This document shows positions 34,832 to 43,434 of a stretch of 64,000 bases of DNA, piece by piece. Made by a program: the position numbers and the translations under genes. Every line of letters starts with the position of its first letter. Within the stretch, counting starts at the first letter, position 1. Origin of the DNA: Taibaiella sp965229095 (GTDB lineage: Bacteria > Bacteroidota > Bacteroidia > Chitinophagales > Chitinophagaceae); the NCBI GenBank assembly GCA_965229095.1, contig OZ245855.1:1426001-1490000 (forward strand), read 5' to 3'. Under the pieces are notes generated by a model. It was not told where the DNA came from. It worked only from the letters and a program-made list of their open reading frames with translations, and made no database searches.

Positions 34832-35716
34832 ATGGTTATGCAGATTTCGAAGTTGCAATATTTTTATTACGAAATTGGAGAGTTTAGTAATATTGAACAG
34901 CGAAGTCTAAAAGAGACAATCAGCTTCCTGAACAACTTCCCTTGGGAGGAACAACGAAAGAGTTCTTTTGTCGACCTTAATGGCGCTTCCGTAACTATTG
35001 AAAATGGATCCGGGGGATTTCTAAAAGTCGGACTTTATTACCACGGGGCTTTCAGTTTGTATCTCTTAAATGACCGGAAGAAATTGTTCTTGAAAATTGT
35101 CGATACCTGGGCCGAAGTAATATCAAACGTCAGCGCTTTTTATGAAGGTGTATCACTTGAAGATAGCTTTGTAAAATACTTTGAATGGGTAAGAAACCCA
35201 TCTCGGTATTTTGTTACTAAAGAATTTGAGTATACAGTCACAGCTAAGCGTGTTGTCAGTTTTTTATACATGCCGGTTTGCCTTGGTCTCTTGTTTGTAT
35301 TCGTTCTTTTGACAGCAGCACATGATTGGGCTTCAGCTTTAGTAGGTCTTGCAGCGATGATAATACCGTTTTTCTTGTTTTGTGGAATGAATGTAATTTT
35401 GTTCTTTAACTATTATCGGTTCAGTAAAAAACATTACCTCAAAATTTCAAGAGGCAACGATAATTTTTACTTTGGTATTACAGGTGCTGTAGCGCATTAC
35501 AGGAAACAGGATATTGAATGGATGAAAGAATATCATAATACCCGTTACAAGTCGGCCTGGGGTGAGTGCTATGTATATGTCATTCAGATGAAGAATGGAA
35601 AGATGTTGAAATTGAATAGCTTGCTGATCAAGGATATGACCTTTTCCAATAAGTTTCCAGATCAACAAATACGAACGATTCATAAAAGAATAGCAACGGT
35701 ACATAATTGCCCATAA
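34832..35716 (+). CDS. Unknown two-helix membrane protein inside the homogentisate cluster
   Basis: The protein has 294 residues and starts one base after the hmgA stop (ATG 34832; a second ATG at 34838). There is no signal peptide. A soluble N-terminal part (about 1-145) is followed by two adjacent transmembrane helices (about 146-200: VVSFLYMPVCLGLLFVFVLL; ALVGLAAMIIPFFLFCGMNV) and a C-terminal beta-rich, possibly PH-like domain (SKKHYLKISRGNDNFYFGIT ... VYVIQMKNGKMLKLNSLLI). Base composition is richer in A and T than hmgA and hppD, suggesting later insertion. No link to tyrosine catabolism is visible other than position. Confidence 0.75.
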   Translation: MVMQISKLQYFYYEIGEFSNIEQRSLKETISFLNNFPWEEQRKSSFVDLNGASVTIENGSGGFLKVGLYYHGAFSLYLLNDRKKLFLKIVDTWAEVISNVSAFYEGVSLEDSFVKYFEWVRNPSRYFVTKEFEYTVTAKRVVSFLYMPVCLGLLFVFVLLTAAHDWASALVGLAAMIIPFFLFCGMNVILFFNYYRFSKKHYLKISRGNDNFYFGITGAVAHYRKQDIEWMKEYHNTRYKSAWGECYVYVIQMKNGKMLKLNSLLIKDMTFSNKFPDQQIRTIHKRIATVHNCP

Positions 35717-35870
35717 TGGCATCACAAATAAACGCAAAGTGGAAAGAGAATTCAACAACTCTTCTTATATCAGAGTGAAGAAGAGGCTAAAAAAACTGGT
35801 GATGGCGATGTGGAGTCCACCCGATTTTTAATTTTGGATTACTGGATTTCAAATGCAGTGACCCCCGATC

Positions 35871-35903
35871 TAAAATCTACTATCTAACATCTAATATCTA
35901 AAA
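35871..35903 (+). repeat. Copy of an AT-rich dispersed repeat (CTAACATCTAATATCTAA)
   Basis: Made of tandem imperfect TCTA(A/C)-based words immediately before the hppD start. Near-identical words occur in reverse complement upstream of aspS (55341-55391). The remaining bases 35717-35870 hold TAATTTTG (35829-35836), a possible -7 element for hppD. Confidence 0.5.
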
Positions 35904-35905
35904 AT

Positions 35906-37045
35906 ATGTCAACAGTAACCGGCAAAACATTTGCAGAAAAAATAGCGCAGGCGCAGGATTTTTTACCGATCAACGGTACCGATTATATCGAATTTTATGT
36001 GGGTAATGCCAAACAGGCCGCCCATTTCTACAAAACCGCATTTGGTTTCCAGGCCCTGGCTTATGCAGGCCCTGAGACTGGTGTCCGCGACCGCTCTTCT
36101 TACGTATTGCAGCAAGGCAAGATCCGTCTGGTACTGACTACGGCGCTCCAATCCGACCATCCTATTTCGGAACATGTAAAGAAACACGGCGATGGTGTTA
36201 AGATACTGGCCCTTTGGGTAGAAGATGCTTACAGCGCATTTGAAGAAACCACCAAACGCGGCGGCAAGCCCTACCAGGAGCCGGTTACCCTTACCGATGA
36301 ATTCGGCGAACTGCGCATGTCGGGGATCTATACTTACGGCGAAACGGTGCATATGTTCATCGAGCGCAAAAATTATAACGGACCTTTTATGCCCGGTTAT
36401 GAAAAATGGGAAAGCGCTTACAATCCCACTGATGCCGGTCTGCTATACGTGGATCATTGCGTGGGCAATGTAGGCTGGAACCGTATGCTGCCTACTGTTA
36501 AATGGTATGAAGACGTTATGGGCTTTGTGAATATCCTTTCTTTCGACGATAAGCAGATCAATACTGAATACTCGGCCCTGATGAGTAAGGTAATGAGCAA
36601 CGGCAACGGTTATTCCAAATTCCCGATCAACGAGCCTGCCGAGGGCAAGAAAAAATCCCAGATCGAAGAATACCTGGATTTCTATGAAGGCGAAGGTGTA
36701 CAACATATCGCCGTAGCCACAAAAGATATCGTGAAAACGGTAACCGAACTGAAGGCCCGTGGCGTGGAATTCCTGAGTGCCCCACCCGATGCTTACTACG
36801 AGATGCTGCCGGAGCGTGTGGGCAGTATCGACGAAGATATCAAAAAGCTGCAGGGCCTGGGCATCCTGGTAGACCGCGACGAAGAAGGCTACCTGCTGCA
36901 GATCTTCACCAAGCCGGTAGAAGACCGTCCTACACTGTTTTTCGAAATTATCGAACGCCATGGTGCTCAGAGCTTTGGCGCAGGTAACTTCAAGGCATTA
37001 TTCGAAAGCATAGAAAGAGAGCAGGCCAAACGGGGTAACCTGTAG
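35906..37045 (+). CDS. hppD: 4-hydroxyphenylpyruvate dioxygenase
   Basis: The protein has 379 residues. It converts 4-hydroxyphenylpyruvate to homogentisate, the substrate of hmgA two genes upstream. Two VOC domains are seen: the N-terminal TDYIEFYVGNAKQAAHFYKT and the catalytic half with the iron ligands in VDHCVGNVGW, VQHIAVATKDI and TLFFEIIERHGAQSFGAGNF near the C-terminus. Length is normal. It is separated from the unknown gene by 189 bases with an AT-rich repeat, so it may have its own promoter. Confidence 0.95.
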   Translation: MSTVTGKTFAEKIAQAQDFLPINGTDYIEFYVGNAKQAAHFYKTAFGFQALAYAGPETGVRDRSSYVLQQGKIRLVLTTALQSDHPISEHVKKHGDGVKILALWVEDAYSAFEETTKRGGKPYQEPVTLTDEFGELRMSGIYTYGETVHMFIERKNYNGPFMPGYEKWESAYNPTDAGLLYVDHCVGNVGWNRMLPTVKWYEDVMGFVNILSFDDKQINTEYSALMSKVMSNGNGYSKFPINEPAEGKKKSQIEEYLDFYEGEGVQHIAVATKDIVKTVTELKARGVEFLSAPPDAYYEMLPERVGSIDEDIKKLQGLGILVDRDEEGYLLQIFTKPVEDRPTLFFEIIERHGAQSFGAGNFKALFESIEREQAKRGNL

Positions 37046-37066
37046 GCTGACTCGAAAAGCGATAAA

Positions 37067-37099
37067 AACGCCGGCATCCCTCAAAGGAATGCCGGCGTT
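37067..37099. terminator. Shared bidirectional terminator, hppD / saccharopine dehydrogenase-like gene
   Basis: Perfect 11-bp arms AACGCCGGCAT / ATGCCGGCGTT (37067-37077, 37089-37099). A five-A run (37064-37068) supplies the T-tract for the minus-strand gene that ends at 37123. Confidence 0.8.
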
Positions 37100-37122
37100 G
37101 CTTTTGATCAACCCTTCGGGCA

Positions 37123-38451
37123 TTAATCTATAGTCTCGACAAATTCGATGCCGTTCTTTTTCAGCTCTTTCAGGATGGGTACATAAATCTCCGGCATTAC
37201 CGGTATCTGTACACCCGTGATGTTTTTCGTGCTGATTTCCTGCAACAGGATCTTCTTAGCCAGGATGGCCATAGGCAAGCCTACTGTTTTTGACATAGCA
37301 CTGTACTGCCTGTTGTCGCCGGTTACGATCATAGTGCTGGTCAGTTTTACCAATACCCCTTTACGTTCGTAATCTATCTGGTGCTGCATCACCACCATAT
37401 CTTTATCCAGCGCTTTCATTTTCCACCTTTCTTCCAACAAGGTTTGCAGAATATCGGCAGAAGAAAGCTGGCCTACGCCATTGATCCTGCGGTTGTCGAA
37501 CAAGCCGAGCCAATCCATTTGCTTCATTTCCTTCTCGTCGGCACCCATCTTCTTCTTGAAATGCTCGCGGAGTTTAGCATCATTGGCCACACCCAGCAGG
37601 GAGGCAGTCCAATCGGCATAAGAACTGTTGTCGGCAGAGAATTTATTGCTTTCGTCGACCAGCCCAGCCTTGATCACCAGGTCCCAGCCTTTCATAAATG
37701 CAGGGTAACGAAGCGTTGCCCGCATAAAGGTTTTGATTTCGGGCAGACTGTACAATTCCAGGTATTTAAGGGAATCGCGGTTGGGATAATAGCTCAGCGA
37801 ACCTAAGTCGTTCACTTTGATCTTCTTGCTGCTGGAGAACAGTTGCTCATAAACCGCTTCATGCTGCTTGCCGTTTTCCAGCCATACGGCGCCCTGCTTA
37901 CCTGCCAATACAATATTGCGGGGATTCCAGCTGATCTTGTAGTGCCAGGGATTGTCGTCACTTTCCGGAGCAATAAGGCCGCCGCAATAGCTTTTAAAGC
38001 TTTGAATAGAGCCTGCAATACGTTGAACGCCATGGATAATGGCATTGGCCGACATGTGGTCTATTCCCGGATCCAGGCCCATTTCACACATCATGCTGAT
38101 ACCGGCTTTTTTGGCCTCTTCGTCCAGGCCTTTGATCTCATCTGATACATAAGATGATGTGATCAGGTTCTTTTTGAACTTTACACAGTCCTTAGCCAGG
38201 AGGTAGTGTAAATTCGGGGGCATCAGCGACAAGACAATGTCTGCATTTTTAACCAGTTGCTGCCTGGCGTGGTCGTCTTTAATGTCAATAACGGCTGCTT
38301 CTCCCTTAGGATGGCCATTGAGTTTTTCGGCGATCATCTCGGGATTGGAGTCCATAACTACCACGCGCCATTTCTGTTTGGCATTGGTAAGCATGTACTC
38401 AATTAAGTGGGCAGACGATTTGCCCGCTCCGGCAATTAGAACTGTGAGCAT
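37123..38451 (-). CDS. Saccharopine dehydrogenase family protein
   Basis: The protein has 442 residues. The N-terminal Rossmann fold VLIAGAGKSSAHLIEYMLT is followed by VVVMDSNPE, the catalytic-domain entry CEMGLDPGIDHMSANAIIHG, and a long C-terminal domain; this layout fits saccharopine reductase/lysine-glutamate dehydrogenase-type enzymes of lysine metabolism. Whether it makes or degrades saccharopine cannot be told. The minus-strand TATATTTG (38492-38485) is a good -7 element 34 bases before the ATG. Convergent with hppD across a shared terminator. Confidence 0.88.
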   Translation of the reverse strand: MLTVLIAGAGKSSAHLIEYMLTNAKQKWRVVVMDSNPEMIAEKLNGHPKGEAAVIDIKDDHARQQLVKNADIVLSLMPPNLHYLLAKDCVKFKKNLITSSYVSDEIKGLDEEAKKAGISMMCEMGLDPGIDHMSANAIIHGVQRIAGSIQSFKSYCGGLIAPESDDNPWHYKISWNPRNIVLAGKQGAVWLENGKQHEAVYEQLFSSSKKIKVNDLGSLSYYPNRDSLKYLELYSLPEIKTFMRATLRYPAFMKGWDLVIKAGLVDESNKFSADNSSYADWTASLLGVANDAKLREHFKKKMGADEKEMKQMDWLGLFDNRRINGVGQLSSADILQTLLEERWKMKALDKDMVVMQHQIDYERKGVLVKLTSTMIVTGDNRQYSAMSKTVGLPMAILAKKILLQEISTKNITGVQIPVMPEIYVPILKELKKNGIEFVETID

Positions 38452-38612
38452 AGTACATCATTTAATTGGTTAGTAAGTGCGTTGCAAATATAAACATCTT
38501 GCAGTCATTTTTTTTACATTTAAAAAAAAAGGTTTGTTTTAATTGCGATCTTTTTAAAGTATAAATAATCCGTTTAAGGATAGTAACTTTGGCCCGTTAA
38601 AATGATTATGGA

Positions 38613-39056
38613 ATGGCTATCTGGAAAAAGGAAAATGTAACCCTCGACTATCTTAATGCAATGCGTACCAATACCTTAGCTGGAGTATTGGACATGAATT
38701 TTACGGAAATAGGGGAAAATTACCTCAAATTGCAAATGCCGGTAGATATACGGACGCATCAGCCCTATGGTTTGTTGCATGGCGGCGCATCGGCGGCTCT
38801 TGCCGAAACAGCCGGCAGCGTGGCCAGTTCCCTATGTATCGATACCGACAAACAGATATGCGTGGGCATTGAGATCAACTGCAACCACGTACGGGGTAAA
38901 AGAGATGGTATGGTTACGGCTACGGCAACCGCTTTGCACATCGGCGCCACTTCCCACGTCTGGGATATCAGGATCACTGATGAAGCAGATAAACTTATTT
39001 GTATCAGCAGGCTAACCGTGGCAGTACTGAAAAAGAAGGAAGGACCTGTTTCTTGA
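38613..39056 (+). CDS. Hotdog-fold thioesterase (PaaI/MenI-like)
   Basis: The protein has 147 residues and a single hotdog domain of the PaaI type: THQPYGLLHGGASAALAETA contains the HGG and the catalytic Glu of the long central helix. The family hydrolyses aryl- or acyl-CoA thioesters; close relatives include the 1,4-dihydroxy-2-naphthoyl-CoA hydrolase of menaquinone synthesis, but no men genes are nearby. TAACTTTG (38584-38591) matches the -7 element, 22 bases before the ATG. GT2 follows 22 bases later, possibly as an operon. Confidence 0.9.
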   Translation: MAIWKKENVTLDYLNAMRTNTLAGVLDMNFTEIGENYLKLQMPVDIRTHQPYGLLHGGASAALAETAGSVASSLCIDTDKQICVGIEINCNHVRGKRDGMVTATATALHIGATSHVWDIRITDEADKLICISRLTVAVLKKKEGPVS

Positions 39057-39078
39057 TCCTGTTTTACTCTTAATTTCG

Positions 39079-39897
39079 ATGAAAGCAAACGTTGTTGGTA
39101 CAATAAAGGACAAGGGCAATACGGTAGTAGCCCCCTTATCGTTATGCATTGTTACCAACCGGCTGGATGCCCGGCTGGAAGAGATTATCCGGGTGTGTTC
39201 GGGCTCCTTTGCCGAAATACTGATCGGTTATGATGGCCGCCCCGAAACTATCCCCGCTTCATTTGCCGCTGCTCCCCATACCCGCATAGTGCCCTTGCAA
39301 TGGGAAGGCTATAGCGCTACCAAAAACAGGTTGGCCTCTGAGGCCGCTCATCCCTGGATCTTATCGCTGGATGGCGACGAGGTGCCCGATCAACAATTAC
39401 TTCAAGCTACTACCGACTTAGATTATGCCAACCTGGCTCCCGGCACGATGGGTACGTTTAAACGGCTTTCCTTTTTTGAAGGTAAAAAAATAAAGCATGG
39501 CGCCTGGGGCCGCGACCGGGTATTGCGGCTTTACAATAAGACCTATACGCAATGGAACCAGGATATCGTACACGAAGCGCTGGAGCAGAAACCTGGTACA
39601 AAAGTGCTGCTGCTTGAGGGCATTTTGTTACATTATACCGCCGATACCTATGCTTCTTTTTTAGAAAAAAACAAACGTTATGCCCGGCTATCGGCAGCCA
39701 AGTACTTCGAACGGGGCAAGCGGAGCCCTTTGTGGAAAAGGCTTTTGTCTCCTGCCTTTACTTTTGTCAGGGAATATATTTTTGAGGCCGGGTTTGCAGA
39801 TGGCCGTGCAGGATTCAGGATTGCCCGCATCAATGCCTTATATACACATTGGAAATATGCCTTCCTGAAAGAAAAATATCAGGAAAGCGCCAGTTGA
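39079..39897 (+). CDS. Family 2 glycosyltransferase (LPS core WaaE/KdtX-like)
   Basis: The protein has 272 residues. The GT-A fold opens with APLSLCIVTNRLDARLEEII; the DxD-type metal motif is WILSLDGDEVPD near residue 95; then GTMGTFKRLSFFEGKKIKHG and WNQDIVHEALEQKPG. This pattern is typical of GT2 enzymes adding sugars to the LPS inner core on the cytoplasmic side of the inner membrane. The sugar is unknown. Its 3' end overlaps the convergent ispH by 19 bases. Confidence 0.88.
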   Translation: MKANVVGTIKDKGNTVVAPLSLCIVTNRLDARLEEIIRVCSGSFAEILIGYDGRPETIPASFAAAPHTRIVPLQWEGYSATKNRLASEAAHPWILSLDGDEVPDQQLLQATTDLDYANLAPGTMGTFKRLSFFEGKKIKHGAWGRDRVLRLYNKTYTQWNQDIVHEALEQKPGTKVLLLEGILLHYTADTYASFLEKNKRYARLSAAKYFERGKRSPLWKRLLSPAFTFVREYIFEAGFADGRAGFRIARINALYTHWKYAFLKEKYQESAS

Positions 39898-41111
39898 TCC
39901 TGTACAGCCTGCAGCATATCCGTATTGCCTGTCAGGGCGCTCAGCCGGTACACAATCCTTTCGACCAGGGCGTCGGGACAGCTTGCGCCCGAAGTGATCA
40001 GCACTTTTAAAGGTTTTTCCGCCGGTAAAAAATGTTCCGTTATTTTCTCCGTACGGCTGTGCAGATCGTAATGCCTGATATGCTGTTCATCGATAAGGCA
40101 ATCTTCGTGATTGATGAAGTAAGTAGGCAATTGCTCTTCGCATAATTCTACCAGGTGCGAAGTATTGCTGCTGTTGTATCCGCCTATCACCAGGGCCAGG
40201 TCGGCCTTTTGCTCCAGCATACCGCTCACGGCAGTCTGGTTGTCGTTGGTGGCATAGCATAAAGTATCGCGGGTATCGGCAAAATGTTCTTTAATGGCCT
40301 GGTCGTCCACCTGGAAATGGGCAGCCATTACCTGTTTCAGGTAGTCGGCGATGCCTTGTGTATCGCTGGCCAGCATTGTCGTCTGGTTAACCACACCTAT
40401 CCTGCGCAGGTCGGTGGTTACATTAAATCCACGGGAATACTGTCCTTCAAATTCGGTATAAAAATGCTCGGGGGCTTCCTGGCCGGTGATGTATAAAGCC
40501 AGGCGCTGCGCCTCCTTCATGTCCTTGACTACTATGGTAGGTGTATGGGCTTTACTGTGGGAGAAGGTGGCCCTGGTTTCTTCGTGCTTGGGCTTGCCAT
40601 GTACCACGATCGTATAACCATCCTTGCCTATCTTTTCACTCCTGTTCCATACTTTTTCTACAAAAGGACAGGTCGTATTGTACTTCGTAGGCTCTATATG
40701 CTTCTCCTTGAGTATTTCTTCTATTTCAAGCGTGGTGCCGAATGCGGGGATGATCACCACATCGTCCTCGGTCAGTTCGTCCCAACTGATCAGGTGACGG
40801 CCGTAAGTATCCATGATGAACTGCACGCCTTCCACTATCAGATCGGCATTAACCTGAGGGTTATGGATCATTTCGCTCAGGAGGAAAATACGTTTCCCCG
40901 GGTTTTCCGTCACCGCCTTGAACGCGATCTCGATGGCATTCTCCACGCCGTAGCAAAAGCCAAAATGCCTTGCCAGTATAATTTCCAGGCTACCGATATC
41001 CAATATGGTAGGACTGAAATCCTTTTTCAGCTTATCTTCTTTCCTGCGTTTGTTTTTTATCGCTGTAATTAAAGGACTACGATAATGAACAGGAACATCA
41101 AACGTTTTCAT
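39879..41111 (-). CDS. ispH: 4-hydroxy-3-methylbut-2-enyl diphosphate reductase
   Basis: The protein has 410 residues. It makes IPP and DMAPP in the last step of the MEP pathway using a 4Fe-4S cluster. The three cluster cysteines are in ILARHFGFCYGVENA, TTCPFVEKVW and LITSGASCPDALVERI; HxxH-type substrate residues occur in SEMIHNPQVN. The length of about 400 rather than about 315 matches the longer variant of some Bacteroidota and cyanobacteria. It is third in the rocF-SRPBCC-ispH run, with gaps of 4 and 10 bases. Confidence 0.94.
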   Translation of the reverse strand: MKTFDVPVHYRSPLITAIKNKRRKEDKLKKDFSPTILDIGSLEIILARHFGFCYGVENAIEIAFKAVTENPGKRIFLLSEMIHNPQVNADLIVEGVQFIMDTYGRHLISWDELTEDDVVIIPAFGTTLEIEEILKEKHIEPTKYNTTCPFVEKVWNRSEKIGKDGYTIVVHGKPKHEETRATFSHSKAHTPTIVVKDMKEAQRLALYITGQEAPEHFYTEFEGQYSRGFNVTTDLRRIGVVNQTTMLASDTQGIADYLKQVMAAHFQVDDQAIKEHFADTRDTLCYATNDNQTAVSGMLEQKADLALVIGGYNSSNTSHLVELCEEQLPTYFINHEDCLIDEQHIRHYDLHSRTEKITEHFLPAEKPLKVLITSGASCPDALVERIVYRLSALTGNTDMLQAVQDQLALS

Positions 41112-41121
41112 CTCTGTTATA

Positions 41122-41676
41122 TTAAGCTATCAGCGCCTTAAGGGCCTCCAGCCGTTCCGACCAATATTGTTTTAAAGTGCCTGCTGTTTCTGCATCGGCG
41201 ATCTTCATATGCTGTACTACCACCTGTGTCTTTTCTTCGCCTTTTATATACAACTCCACGCTTACCCTGGTGGTATTGTCGCCCCATAGAATACGCAGTG
41301 ACTTGTTCTCGGTAGCCTTGCTGATCTGCAGGACTTGTGCCGGCAGCCAGCGTTCCCGGAGCGTTTCATCGATCCAGCTTTGGTACAAAACCCCTACCGG
41401 TACCGTCATGGTTTTGCTTACGCTGATCTCAAAACCGTTTTCCTTCTCTCCCCTTTGCTTCAAGCCCCTGTCCCATTCATAAGTTGTGGTGAGCAGGTTC
41501 TGGTTCCAGGCTCCTAAAGGTTCTAACCCCTCTATATTACTCACCAGGTCAAAGATCGCAGTATGCTTCATGGTCCTGGCGCCTCGTTCATCCAGCAAAG
41601 CAAACCAATATTCCATAGGCTTGCCGCTAAGCTTTTGCACTAATTGGGTGGTTATGATCGATCGCTCCTTTTCCAT
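41122..41676 (-). CDS. SRPBCC (AHSA1-like) domain protein with N-terminal DUF4287-like segment
   Basis: The protein has 184 residues. The first 60 residues (TQLVQKLSGKPMEYWFALLD then ERGARTMKHTAIFDLV) look like the short helical segment often fused ahead of SRPBCC domains. The second part (FEISVSKTMTVPVGVLYQSW ... RERWLPAQVLQISKATENKS ... YWSERLEALKALIA) is an AHSA1-type lipid- or ligand-binding helix-grip fold. Function unknown. It sits between arginase and ispH with very short gaps, so all three are probably one transcript. Confidence 0.8.
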   Translation of the reverse strand: MEKERSIITTQLVQKLSGKPMEYWFALLDERGARTMKHTAIFDLVSNIEGLEPLGAWNQNLLTTTYEWDRGLKQRGEKENGFEISVSKTMTVPVGVLYQSWIDETLRERWLPAQVLQISKATENKSLRILWGDNTTRVSVELYIKGEEKTQVVVQHMKIADAETAGTLKQYWSERLEALKALIA

Positions 41677-41680
41677 AAAA

Positions 41681-42628
41681 TTAGTTCACCAACAAGAGGT
41701 TCACGCTTCGTTGCAGGATATTGAAGGCAATCTCGGCCATCAGGTTCTCTTTATCCAGGGTCGGGTTTACTTCTGTAATCTCGAAGCAGCATATTTTGTG
41801 GTTCTGCATCAGGGTAGCGAGGATGTCTTCCGCTTCTTTTTCACGCAGGCCATTGCTTACCGGTGTACCTGTTCCCCTCGAAATAGAGCTGTCGAGGCTA
41901 TCCACATCGAAGGATACATAAATATCTTCACAATTGCTCAGGTGCAGCAAGGCCTGGCGCACGATATTCTCCACGCCTTTTTTGCGTACTTCCTGTACCG
42001 GTATTACTTTAATGTTGTGCTTTTTCAACAAGGCTTCTTCTTCTTTTTCATAATCACGCAAGGCAATGAACACGAGGTCTTCAGGCAATATCTTCGGGTT
42101 GATCTTGCCTATATTTTTCAGTTTGTTCCACCAGTCGACTGTATTGCCGTCCAGCTTATGGGTTTTGTTTTCCGTGTTATCTTCGCCTAGGGAAGCCGCC
42201 AGGGGCATACCATGCATATTGCCCGACGGTGTGGTATAAGGGGTATGCATATCGGCATGGGCATCGATCCAGATCACCCCCAGCCTGCCTTTGGGCTTGG
42301 CCATCCTGATACCGGCTATGGTACCGCCGGCAGTACTGTGATCGCCCGCCAGCACTATCGGGAACAGGCCCGATTTCAGGGTTTCATTCACCGACTGCGA
42401 TATTCTTTCGTACATGGTGTAGATACCCTTGATCCTTTTGGCATAAGGCGATTCTACAGGTTCGTACAGCAATTTATTTTCGTCGGGAATAACCTCTGTG
42501 GGTATATTGACAAAAAGGCTGCTCATAAAATCCAGGGCAGCTACTTTAATGGCATCCACGCCCAGACTAGCGCCTCTTGTACCGGCGCCTATCTCCGATC
42601 GTACTTCGATAATTTTGATATTACGCAT
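41681..42628 (-). CDS. rocF: Arginase family protein
   Basis: The product has 315 residues from ATG 42628 (MRNIKIIEVRSEIGAGTRGA); the upstream ATG at 42709 would add 27 basic residues with no family match. The binuclear manganese ligands are in LAGDHSTAGGT, WIDAHADMHTP and SFDVDSLDSSISRGTGTPV. The EIGAGTRGASLG opening is typical of Bacteroidota arginases. It hydrolyses arginine to ornithine and urea; agmatinase or formiminoglutamase activity is less likely but not excluded. Confidence 0.9.
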   Translation of the reverse strand: MRNIKIIEVRSEIGAGTRGASLGVDAIKVAALDFMSSLFVNIPTEVIPDENKLLYEPVESPYAKRIKGIYTMYERISQSVNETLKSGLFPIVLAGDHSTAGGTIAGIRMAKPKGRLGVIWIDAHADMHTPYTTPSGNMHGMPLAASLGEDNTENKTHKLDGNTVDWWNKLKNIGKINPKILPEDLVFIALRDYEKEEEALLKKHNIKVIPVQEVRKKGVENIVRQALLHLSNCEDIYVSFDVDSLDSSISRGTGTPVSNGLREKEAEDILATLMQNHKICCFEITEVNPTLDKENLMAEIAFNILQRSVNLLLVN

Positions 42629-42741
42629 ACGCTTCAAAAGTACAAAAAAGGGCACAGCTTTCCGAAAGCGGCTCTCTTTTTGCCTGAAATATAACGGCTT
42701 TTGTAACAAATGGCGGTATCGTTGCCGATGCTGCTACCCTA

Positions 42742-43224
42742 TTACCATTGCTTTTCGATCCAGTCTTTGAGCTCTTCAGTGGTTACCTCTTCCGCCTTCA
42801 ATATTTTCTCGCCCTTCTTATTGTTGATCAGCAAAGTGGCCGGTAAGCCGCCTTCCCAGCTAGGCGCTATCTTGGGAATATATTCGGTAGGATTAGTTTC
42901 GTTGAACCATACTACTTCAGGATGCAGCTTTTTCTTCGCTACCCAGGCCTGTAGCTTGGCCGGGTATTGTTCTTTAAAATCAAAGCTCACCAGCAATACC
43001 TTTACCGGCTTGCCTTTATACAGATCGTGCACCATGTTGAAAGAAGGTAATTCCTTAACGCAGGGGACACACCAGGTAGCCCAGAAATTAACGATGTAGA
43101 GAGTATCGGGACTGGATGTCCTTTGCAGCAGCTCATCGGCGCTGTACGATTTGATTTTCTGCGCCTGCGCAGTATGTAGACCGGCCCATCCCAGGATGGC
43201 CAGCAGTAAAAGCATTTTTTTCAT
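42742..43224 (-). CDS. TlpA-like thioredoxin-fold protein
   Basis: The protein has 160 residues. The signal peptide MKKMLLLLAILGWAGLHTAQ is followed by a thioredoxin fold with the active site NFWATWCVPCVKELPSF (CVPC) and the cis-Pro region GGLPATLLINNKKG. It should be a periplasmic thiol-disulfide oxidoreductase. On the minus strand TACCTTTG (43236-43229) is a perfect -7 element only five bases before the ATG; either the message is nearly leaderless, a downstream ATG (43215) is used, or the match is chance. Confidence 0.9.
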   Translation of the reverse strand: MKKMLLLLAILGWAGLHTAQAQKIKSYSADELLQRTSSPDTLYIVNFWATWCVPCVKELPSFNMVHDLYKGKPVKVLLVSFDFKEQYPAKLQAWVAKKKLHPEVVWFNETNPTEYIPKIAPSWEGGLPATLLINNKKGEKILKAEEVTTEELKDWIEKQW

Positions 43225-43434
43225 GCAGCAAAGGTAGGCAGTTCCCGCTTTTCCCCGCTTCCCGGAAATTCTTAAACTTTTCGGAAGTACTATGTCCAGA
43301 TGCCCTAGTTTGTGTCCTCACAAACCAGGTAATGGTATATTGCGTTTGTAAGGACATAAACCGCGGCGTTAGTATATTGCAATTTGTGACGAAATAAATT
43401 GTGGCATTAGCATGTACAAAAATGAATCTTTCTT

